This document shows, piece after piece, positions 1 to 5,734 of a DNA stretch of 12,882 bases. A model generated the notes under the pieces. The model was not told the origin of the DNA and made no database searches. It worked only from the letters and a program-made list of their open reading frames with translations. The position numbers and the translations under genes are program-made. Position 1 is the stretch's first letter. Each line of letters opens with the position of its first letter. Source of the DNA: an uncultured Porphyromonadaceae bacterium (GTDB lineage: Bacteria; Bacteroidota; Bacteroidia; Bacteroidales; Muribaculaceae); contig CAMVDK010000067.1 in assembly GCA_947166165.1 (NCBI GenBank), positions 1 through 12,882 on the forward strand. The letters are read 5' to 3'.

Positions 1-1472
1 TCACGTTGGGCCTGGGCGTGATTATCGCCATCATGGAAACCATTTACTACCGCACCCGTGAGGAGAAATGGCTCAACACCACCAAATTCTGGATGACGCT
101 CTTCGGCGTGAATTTCGCCATAGGCGTGGCCACGGGCATCATCCTGGAGTTTGAGTTCGGCACCAACTGGAGCAACTACAGCTGGTTTGTGGGCGACATC
201 TTCGGTGCGCCGCTGGCCATCGAGGGCATTTTGGCCTTCTTCATGGAGTCGACGTTCATCGCAGTGATGTTCTTCGGCTGGAAGAAGGTGAGTCCCCGCT
301 TCCATTTGGCCTCGACCTGGCTCACGGCTATCGGAGCCAGCCTGTCGGCGCTGTGGATTCTGGTGGCCAACGCCTGGATGCAGTATCCCACGGGCTGCGA
401 GTTCAATCCCGACACGATGCGCAACGAGATGACAAGCTTCTGGGCCGTGGCCTGCTCGCCGATGGCGCTTAGCAAGTTCTTCCACACGGTGCTGAGCGCG
501 TGGACGCTGGGCGGCGTGTTTGTGGTGGGCGTGTGCGGCTGGATGCTGCTGCTCGGCCGCAACGCCGACCACTGCTGGCGCAGCCTGAAGGTGGGTGCCT
601 GGGTGGGCGTGGTGGGCATACTGCTCACCAGCATCACCGGCGACACCTCGGCCGTGACCGTGGCCAAGCACCAGCCCATGAAGCTGGCGGCCATGGAGGG
701 CCTCTATCGCGGCTCCACCGACCAGAGCATCGTGGCCTTCGGCATCCTCAACCCGGCCAAAACGGCCACCAACGACGAGGCCCCGTTCCTGTTCGAAATC
801 TCTGTTCCTTATGGCCTGTCGCTGCTGGCCACCCACGACCCGCACGCCTTTGTGCCCGGCATCGAGGACATCATCGCCGGCCGCCTGGGCGAGGGCCGCG
901 ACACGCTCTCCTACGCCCAGCGCATGGAGCGCGGCAAACATGTGCAGGAACTCATCGCGCAGCACGACGTGGCGCGCCGCACCGGCGACCTGCTGGCCGT
1001 CGACAGCCTGGGCAAGGCCATCAACGCCGATATCAAGCATTTCGGCTACGCCTACCTCGACTCGCCCGAGGAGGCCGTGCCCAATGTGCCGCTCACGTTC
1101 TACACCTTCCACTTGATGGTGACCATAGGCGGCTATCTGGTGGCGTTCCTGCTGCTGGCGTTGCTGTTCGTTTACCGCCGTCAGTGGATTGAAGGCCGCA
1201 AATGGGCCAAAGCCTGGTGGTGGCTGAGCATCGTCACCATCCCGCTCACCTATCTGTGCAGCGCCAGCGGCTGGATTGTGGCCGAGGTGGGCCGCCAGCC
1301 CTGGACCATCCAGGACCTGATGCCCAACAAGGTGGCCATCAGCGACCTGAGCGCAGGCTATGTGCAGACCACCTTCTGGATTTTCACTGTGGTGTTCACG
1401 GCGCTGCTCATCGCCGACGTGAGCATCATCTGCAAGCAAATCAGCAAGAAGTCGCAGCAAGACCTGGGATAA
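1..1472 (+). CDS. cydA: Cytochrome bd quinol oxidase subunit I, 5'-truncated by window edge
   Basis: Subunit I of the membrane-bound cytochrome bd oxidase, which oxidises quinol and reduces oxygen to water using haems b558, b595 and d. The first full codon is at base 3 and the reading frame is open to the left edge. By comparison with E. coli CydA, about 25 N-terminal residues, including the first haem-ligand histidine, lie outside the window. Counting from the Leu codon at base 6, visible family signatures are AIMETIYYR (9-17), GTNWSNY and GDIFGAPLAIEG (52-74), SALWILVANAWMQ (114-126), KFFHTV with His160 at the b558 ligand position, the Q-loop KLAAMEG (226-232) and GWIVAEVGRQPW (422-433). 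The spacing between PYGLSLLAT and FYTFHLMV is about 95 residues, so it belongs to the long-Q-loop type. cydB follows after 35 bases, so they form an operon whose promoter is upstream of the window. Identification is very secure. Confidence 0.97.
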   Translation, partial: TLGLGVIIAIMETIYYRTREEKWLNTTKFWMTLFGVNFAIGVATGIILEFEFGTNWSNYSWFVGDIFGAPLAIEGILAFFMESTFIAVMFFGWKKVSPRFHLASTWLTAIGASLSALWILVANAWMQYPTGCEFNPDTMRNEMTSFWAVACSPMALSKFFHTVLSAWTLGGVFVVGVCGWMLLLGRNADHCWRSLKVGAWVGVVGILLTSITGDTSAVTVAKHQPMKLAAMEGLYRGSTDQSIVAFGILNPAKTATNDEAPFLFEISVPYGLSLLATHDPHAFVPGIEDIIAGRLGEGRDTLSYAQRMERGKHVQELIAQHDVARRTGDLLAVDSLGKAINADIKHFGYAYLDSPEEAVPNVPLTFYTFHLMVTIGGYLVAFLLLALLFVYRRQWIEGRKWAKAWWWLSIVTIPLTYLCSASGWIVAEVGRQPWTIQDLMPNKVAISDLSAGYVQTTFWIFTVVFTALLIADVSIICKQISKKSQQDLG

Positions 1473-1507
1473 CCGATTAACATACACCATCAATCAGATC
1501 AACAACA

Positions 1508-2647
1508 ATGGAAACCTACAATATTCTTCAGAACTACTGGTGGTTCATCATGTCGGTGCTGGGCGCACTGCTGGTGTTCCTGCTCATGGTGCAAGGCGGC
1601 CAGTCGATGCTGCTGTTGCATCGCGACGAGGCCGAGCGCACGCTGCTCATCAACTCTATGGGGCGCAAGTGGGAACTCACGTTCACCACGCTGGTCACCT
1701 TTGGCGGCGCATTCTTCGCTTCGTTTCCGCTCTTCTACAGCACCAGTTTCGGCGGTGCCTACTGGCTGTGGATGCTCATTCTGTTCAGTTTTGTGGTGCA
1801 GGCCGTGAGCTATGAATACCGCTCGAAGAGCGGCAACGTGTACGGCCGACGGTTCTACGACGTGCTGCTCATGGTGAACGGCGTCATGGGGCCGGTGCTG
1901 CTCGGTGTGGCGGTGGCAGGAATGCTGTTCGGAGCCGAATTCACGGTCACCAAGAGCAACATCCTCAACACGCAGGCAGCCACCATCAGCACCTGGGGGC
2001 CGTTGCACGGCCTGGAGGCCATCGCCAGTTGGCGCAATCTGCTTTTTGGCGTGATGGTCTACTTCCTGGCCGCCTCGCTGGCCTCGCTCTACTTCATCAA
2101 CAACATTGACGACGACGCCGTGCGCACTCGCCAGCGGAAGTGTTTAAACTCCAATGCCCCCGTATTCGTCTGCATCTTCCTATGGGTCATGGTGTTCGTG
2201 CTGACAGCCAAAGGCGTGGCCGTCGACGACAGCGGCAATGCCCAGTGGGTGGACTACAAATACTTCCACAACTACCTCGACATGTGGTGGGCACTCATCG
2301 CCCTGCTGGCCGGCGTTGTGCTGGTGCTCTACGGCCTGGGGCGCACCATGCTGCAGTCGTCCTACAGGCGGGGCATCTGGCCTGCGGGCATCGGAACCAT
2401 CCTCGTGGTGATGTCGCTGTTCTGGGTGATGGGCTACAACGGCACGGCCTACTATCCGTCGCTGCTCGACACGCAGTCGTCGCTCACCATCCGCAACAGT
2501 TCGTCGAGCCAGTTCACCCTCACGGTGATGAGCGTGGTGAGCGTGCTCGTGCCCTTTGTGGTGGCCTACATCGCCTACTGCTGGCACGCCATGGACCGCC
2601 GCAAACTCACGCGCACCGAGATGGCCGACACCGACCACAAGTATTGA
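1508..2647 (+). CDS. cydB: Cytochrome bd quinol oxidase subunit II
   Basis: Second large subunit of cytochrome bd oxidase. It pairs with CydA in the cytoplasmic membrane and carries no haem itself. The 379-residue product is of normal length, with about eight or nine hydrophobic segments. Family marks are the N-terminal YWWFIMSVLGALL (10-22), GGAFFASFPLFYS (66-78), the RSKSG loop (105-109), and SSSQFTLTVMSVVSVLVPFVVAYIAYCW (332-359), which matches the SSQLTLNVMT...LVPI region of E. coli CydB. Acidic positions near the N-terminus of E. coli CydB are replaced here: VQGGQSM stands where TDGFDMG is in E. coli, and KWE stands for HWD. The start has no Shine-Dalgarno sequence; the 20 bases before ATG are A/C-rich. 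No CydX-like small gene follows; a terminator begins 16 bases after the stop. Confidence 0.95.
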   Translation: METYNILQNYWWFIMSVLGALLVFLLMVQGGQSMLLLHRDEAERTLLINSMGRKWELTFTTLVTFGGAFFASFPLFYSTSFGGAYWLWMLILFSFVVQAVSYEYRSKSGNVYGRRFYDVLLMVNGVMGPVLLGVAVAGMLFGAEFTVTKSNILNTQAATISTWGPLHGLEAIASWRNLLFGVMVYFLAASLASLYFINNIDDDAVRTRQRKCLNSNAPVFVCIFLWVMVFVLTAKGVAVDDSGNAQWVDYKYFHNYLDMWWALIALLAGVVLVLYGLGRTMLQSSYRRGIWPAGIGTILVVMSLFWVMGYNGTAYYPSLLDTQSSLTIRNSSSSQFTLTVMSVVSVLVPFVVAYIAYCWHAMDRRKLTRTEMADTDHKY

Positions 2648-2663
2648 GCACCGCCCCCCCAAA

Positions 2664-2704
2664 AAAAGCGGGGCAATGGGGTCGGAGGTTATTGTCCCGC
2701 TTTT
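2664..2704 (+). terminator. Rho-independent-type terminator after cydAB
   Basis: A 14-base arm (AAAAGCGGGGCAAT, 2664-2677) pairs with ATTGTCCCGCTTTT (2691-2704), with a single G-U wobble, around a 13-base loop. The arm begins with an A-run and ends in TTTT, so the end of the RNA stem is U-rich as expected for an intrinsic terminator. It lies 16 bases past the cydB stop and separates cydAB from the next gene. Confidence 0.85.
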
Positions 2705-2758
2705 GCGGTTGGGAGTTGCTGGCGCGTGAAATATGTGGCCATATTCGGTGGAAATGCG

Positions 2759-2766
2759 TAATTTTG
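2759..2766 (+). promoter_or_regulatory. Bacteroidota -7 box for the dockerin-SUMF1 gene
   Basis: TAATTTTG is an exact match to the Bacteroidota primary-sigma -7 consensus TAnnTTTG. No convincing TTG is seen about 20 bases upstream (the region reads GTGG), so the -33 element is weak or absent. A transcript starting about 7 bases downstream would have a leader of roughly 25 bases to the ATG at 2799. This supports that start over an upstream in-frame ATG at 2733, which would precede the transcript. Confidence 0.55.
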
Positions 2767-2798
2767 CAACGATATCACTAACACAACACGAACAGACT

Positions 2799-3806
2799 AT
2801 GAGTAAGAACGGAATCTCCATCTGCCGGATGCTGATGGCTGCCGCATGCGCCGTGCTGCCAGTGTGCGCAATGTCGACGCCTGCGCCGCAGCGCGGACCG
2901 AGCGAGGTCAACGCCGATGTGAATGGCAACGGCGCGGTGGATATCGACGACCTGAACGAGGTGATCAACGTGATTCTCGACATGCCGCACGGCGGGTCGG
3001 GTAGCGCTTACGGCGATGTGAACGGCGACGGCGCGGTCGATGTCGACGACCTGAACGAGGTGGTCAACACGATTCTCGACATTCATCCCGGTGGCACCGT
3101 CGAGACGCGCGTCTACACGGTGGGCGGCGTGGACTTCAAGATGGTGGCCGTCGAAGGTGGCACATTCACAATGGGAGCCACCCCCGAACAAGGCAACGAT
3201 GCCGCCGACAACGAGAAGCCCGCCCATCAAGTCACCCTGTCGAGTTACTGCATCGGCGAGACCGAAGTCACCCAGGCCCTGTGGGTGGCCGTGATGGGCG
3301 ACAACCCGAGCGTCTTCAAGGGCAACCTGATGCGTCCGGTGGAGTGCGTGAGCTGGGACGATTGCCAGGAATTCATCGCCCGCCTGAATCAACTCACGGG
3401 TCAGAAGTTCCGCCTGCCCACCGAAGCCGAGTGGGAATTCGCCGCGCGAGGCGGCAGCAAGAGTCAGGGCTACAAGTATGCCGGGAGCAACACCATCAAC
3501 GAGGTGGCGTGGTATTGCTACAACGTGCCGTCGCAGAGTGGCGACACACAACCGGTGGCCACAAAGCGTCCCAACGAACTGGGGCTGTACGACATGAGCG
3601 GCAACGTGAGTGAATGGTGCCAGGACTTGTTTGGCAGCTACAGCAGCGAGCCACAGACCAACCCCACCGGCCCATCGTCGGGCTACTATGTCGTGGTGCG
3701 AGGCGGCTGCTGGTTCTTCTATGCCCAGAACTGTCGCGTGTCCTACCGCCAGAACGGTTCTCCCCTCATCGCCGCCGACACCCTGGGTTTCCGCCTCGCC
3801 CTATAG
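2799..3806 (+). CDS. Exported dockerin-like plus SUMF1 (FGE-sulfatase-like) domain protein
   Basis: A 335-residue protein of unknown specific role. Residues 1 to about 28 look like a signal peptide: Lys3 and Arg10, then a hydrophobic MLMAAACAVLPVCA stretch. Two dockerin-like EF-hand loops follow, DVNGNGAVDIDD (40-51) and DVNGDGAVDVDD (73-84), each with a LNEV-type helix; the acidic and Asn residues at loop positions 1, 3, 5, 9 and 12 suit calcium binding. Residues about 105-335 form a formylglycine-generating-enzyme/SUMF1 fold: GGTFTMGA (120-127), TEVTQALW (155-162), FRLPTEAEWEFAARGG (204-219), NELGLYDMSGNVSEW (259-273), VVRGGCW and CRVSYR, and LGFRL at the end. The two active-site cysteines of true FGE are not evident at their usual positions, so the domain may be a binding or lectin-like C-type module. 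It stands alone between the cyd terminator and a convergent ATPase gene. Fold call secure, function unknown. Confidence 0.85.
   Translation: MSKNGISICRMLMAAACAVLPVCAMSTPAPQRGPSEVNADVNGNGAVDIDDLNEVINVILDMPHGGSGSAYGDVNGDGAVDVDDLNEVVNTILDIHPGGTVETRVYTVGGVDFKMVAVEGGTFTMGATPEQGNDAADNEKPAHQVTLSSYCIGETEVTQALWVAVMGDNPSVFKGNLMRPVECVSWDDCQEFIARLNQLTGQKFRLPTEAEWEFAARGGSKSQGYKYAGSNTINEVAWYCYNVPSQSGDTQPVATKRPNELGLYDMSGNVSEWCQDLFGSYSSEPQTNPTGPSSGYYVVVRGGCWFFYAQNCRVSYRQNGSPLIAADTLGFRLAL
2916..3082 (+). repeat. Two tandem dockerin-encoding repeats
   Basis: Two copies of a 68-base unit (2916-2983 and 3015-3082) start 99 bases apart and differ at only a few positions. They encode DVNG(N/D)GAVD(I/V)DDLNEV followed by (I/V)N.ILDI or ILDM. 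They lie inside the coding sequence and keep the reading frame (33-codon offset). Similarity at silent positions suggests a fairly recent internal duplication or ongoing gene conversion. Confidence 0.85.
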
Positions 3807-3973
3807 CGCCAAACGCTGACGGCGCACCAAAGGCCGGTGGGGAAGCTACACATTTTAACCGACTTCCATCAAACAAACTTCATTTGCGCGCCAGTCGCCG
3901 CTGCACCTTCACTCTGAGGATTATAGCCTCATAAACTCCATCCCTATTGACCCACTTCATATTCTTGAAATTT

Positions 3974-5320
3974 TCAAAGCAGCGGGGTCATGTATAATGG
4001 CAGGAAGACGATGCCATCGCTCACCCTCAAGTCGGAACTGTGAAGGACATAAGGGGTGGCTGTGTGGGCCGAAAACTTGTTGATGCACTTGAGCAGCGAT
4101 GTGAGTGTGTAGCGCCCGGAGCTTTTCACTTCGATGGGCGAGATGTTGTGGCGGCTTGTGACCTGTGGCTTTCGGATGAGAAAGTCCACTTCCATGCGGT
4201 CGGCCGAGTCGTTGCTGTAGGAAGAGTAGAAGAATAGTTCTTTGCCCGATGCTTTCAGCATCTGCGCCACGATATTCTCAACGAGCATACCCTTGTTCAC
4301 CTCGAGCTTGTCAAACATCAGTTTTCGGTAGAGGCTGTCGAGTCGGTCTCGCTCAGAAAATGCTTGCGAAATGAGCAATCCAGTGTCGGCGAGATAGATC
4401 TTGAATTTATTCTGATTGCGGTTCAGTTCAAGCCCGATGTTTGGCGCAGTTGCCGCATAGCAGACGTTGGCCACGCGCGACTCTTCGAGCCAGAAGAACG
4501 ATTTCTCATAATCTCTTGATCGCGCCCCCGGCTTGACCTGCCCAATGCGAAATCGCTTCTTGTGCTGCTGAAGCATTGATGGAATGAGGTCGAAGATGCG
4601 CGTCACTTTTTGCTCTTCACCATAAGCGTATTTGCTGATGTCGCTCCGATAAAGTTTCAGAATGTTTCGCTTGATGTGGTCGACTCGGTCGAAGTCGCGG
4701 CTGTCGGCGTATTCCTGCACCGCTTGCGGCATGCCGCCCACAATCATGTACTGCCTGAACAACTCCATGGCCTTTCGGTGGAGGGCTTGACCCATTGGGT
4801 GGAGAGATTGAAACTGCTCCTGTATGTAGGGCATCAGCATGTCATCGCCCATGGCCCAGAGAAATTCCTCGAAATCCATGGGAAACAGGTCGATGCGCTC
4901 CTCTTCTGATGGGATGACAATGCCTTTTACATTGCGGTTGATGCTCACCAACGAGCCTGTCTCTATATAGTCGTAGCGCCCATCGGCCACCAAATACTTG
5001 ATGGCGGAGCGTGCTCGTGGGTACTGCTGAACCTCGTCGAAAATGATGGCGGTGTTCCGGTGATAGAATTTCACACCCGTGAGCAGACTTAGCTGCCGGA
5101 AGAATGTGTCGAGGTCGGTGAGCTGTTCTTCAAAAAGTTGTTTGATATGACGGCTCGTGTTGTTGAAGTCTATCAGCAGGTATGACTTGTACTCATTGCG
5201 GGCAAACTCTTCGGCAATGTAGCTTTTGCCTACACGCCGCGCTCCATCAATCAAGATGGCTGTCTTGCCGGCCCACTGGTGCTTCCAGTTGAGTAAACGG
5301 CTGTAAATCTTTCGTTTCAT
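3974..5320 (-). CDS. AAA_14 / DUF4143 family ATPase
   Basis: A 448-residue P-loop ATPase of the AAA_14-DUF4143 family, whose cellular role is not established. The N-terminal ATPase has Walker A GARRVGKS (26-33) and Walker B AIIFDEVQ (91-98). TGSL (121-124) fits the sensor region, and FPMDFEEFLWAMG (146-158) is a typical family signature, followed by YMIVGGMPQAV (191-201). The C-terminal DUF4143 part includes KIYLADTGLL (307-316), MLVENIVAQML (345-355) and a PD-(D/E)xK-like arrangement EVDF (377-380) with PIEVKSS (395-401). Length is usual for the family. Hand counts of single lines give about 45-57% GC here against about 70% in rnr, which suggests a different origin. It is convergent with the SUMF1 gene and separated from rnr by 414 bases. 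It has its own promoter and a repeat-filled leader. Such genes are often strain-variable and multicopy in Bacteroidota (family knowledge). Confidence 0.9.
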   Translation of the reverse strand: MKRKIYSRLLNWKHQWAGKTAILIDGARRVGKSYIAEEFARNEYKSYLLIDFNNTSRHIKQLFEEQLTDLDTFFRQLSLLTGVKFYHRNTAIIFDEVQQYPRARSAIKYLVADGRYDYIETGSLVSINRNVKGIVIPSEEERIDLFPMDFEEFLWAMGDDMLMPYIQEQFQSLHPMGQALHRKAMELFRQYMIVGGMPQAVQEYADSRDFDRVDHIKRNILKLYRSDISKYAYGEEQKVTRIFDLIPSMLQQHKKRFRIGQVKPGARSRDYEKSFFWLEESRVANVCYAATAPNIGLELNRNQNKFKIYLADTGLLISQAFSERDRLDSLYRKLMFDKLEVNKGMLVENIVAQMLKASGKELFFYSSYSNDSADRMEVDFLIRKPQVTSRHNISPIEVKSSGRYTLTSLLKCINKFSAHTATPYVLHSSDLRVSDGIVFLPLYMTPLL

Positions 5321-5327
5321 AATGCTT

Positions 5328-5417
5328 TCTACACCAATCGGAGATTTTGATGATGCTTGATTCTACACCAATCGGAGGTTTTGATGAGGCTTGATTCTAC
5401 ACCAATCTGAGGTTTTG
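5328..5417 (-). repeat. 34-bp tandem repeat in the leader of the ATPase gene
   Basis: Three copies start at plus-strand positions 5328, 5362 and 5396. The period is exactly 34. Each begins TCTACACCAATC. Copies 1 and 2 differ at only two bases (A/G and T/G); copy 3 matches for about 22 bases and then diverges into the promoter. On the gene's own strand the core reads GATTGGTGTAGAATC, with inverted 4-base ends GATT/AATC. The array fills most of the predicted untranslated leader between the promoter (5425-5456) and the start codon at 5320. There are no spacers, so it is not a CRISPR array. Confidence 0.9.
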
Positions 5418-5424
5418 GGTGCAG

Positions 5425-5456
5425 CAAAGGTAGTGTATTGCGGGCAAATTTCCAAC
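5425..5456 (-). promoter_or_regulatory. Bacteroidota promoter for the ATPase gene
   Basis: On the minus strand TACCTTTG (plus 5425-5432) is an exact TAnnTTTG -7 box. GTTG (plus 5453-5456) lies 20 bases upstream, a normal spacing for the Bacteroidota -33 element. The predicted transcript would begin near 5417, giving a leader of about 100 bases made almost entirely of the 34-bp repeats. Confidence 0.75.
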
Positions 5457-5485
5457 TTTTTGTGGAAAAAACTGTCCGTCGACAT

Positions 5486-5580
5486 CAGAACCGCGCAGAA
5501 CCACAAGAACTGGATGAACCACAATAACCGCAGGATCGCACAGTGAGACCGCGCAAAACCGCCAAAGTGCAGAACCACTA
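5486..5580. repeat. A/C-rich patch of short degenerate repeats in a gene-free region
   Basis: This intergenic stretch is built from variants of an AGAACC/GAACCAC word. GCAGAACCAC occurs exactly at 5495-5504 and 5569-5578. Related words are CAGAACC (5486), ATGAACCACA (5514) and GCGCAAAACC (5551). The plus strand is strongly A/C-rich. No coding capacity is credible. It sits between the rnr 3' end and the ATPase promoter. Beyond this patch and the hairpin at 5671-5717, I see nothing recognisable in 5457-5670. Confidence 0.5.
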
Positions 5581-5670
5581 GAGACGCAGAGGCGGGCTTT
5601 GCTCCAAACGGGGGACTTTGCACAGCAGCGTGTGGCTCCGCCGCCGGGTGCGGCGTGGCTCTATGATGAA

Positions 5671-5717
5671 GCCATCCAGCCGGGCCCACCGGTTGGGGGT
5701 GCGCTTGGCTGGATGGC
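5671..5717 (-). terminator. Hairpin after rnr, possible terminator without U-tract
   Basis: GCCATCCAGCC (5671-5681) and GGCTGGATGGC (5707-5717) are perfect 11-base inverted arms around a 25-base loop that contains a further weak CACC/GGTG pairing. It begins 18 bases beyond the rnr stop codon. On the minus strand the stem is followed by TTCATCAT rather than a run of T, so it is not a textbook intrinsic terminator. It may still end transcription or protect the 3' end of the operon mRNA. Confidence 0.55.
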
Positions 5718-5734
5718 GATGGTGGCAGAGGCGG

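Noticed and set aside
2733..2798. N-terminal extension of the dockerin-SUMF1 protein to an upstream in-frame ATG
   Set aside because: The extension precedes the predicted transcription start and would bury the signal peptide; the ATG at 2799 opens directly into it.
2180..2983. A 267-codon minus-strand open frame spanning the end of cydB, its terminator and the next gene
   Set aside because: It crosses a clear terminator and promoter and is antisense to two well-supported genes.
3614..3934. A 106-codon plus-strand open frame overlapping the end of the SUMF1 gene
   Set aside because: Its first half is a shifted frame over a strongly conserved SUMF1 region and its second half is unremarkable intergenic sequence. 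The convergent gap 3807-3973 shows only weak hairpins (GCGCC/GGCGC, TGAGG/CCTCA) without T-runs, not enough to call a terminator.
5328..5417. Possible mini-CRISPR array
   Set aside because: Units are directly adjacent with a constant 34-base period and no unique spacers, and no cas genes are nearby.
5363..5689. A 108-codon minus-strand open frame ahead of the ATPase
   Set aside because: It runs through the hairpin, the A/C-rich repeats, the predicted promoter and the 34-bp repeats, has no domain, and is better explained as noncoding DNA.
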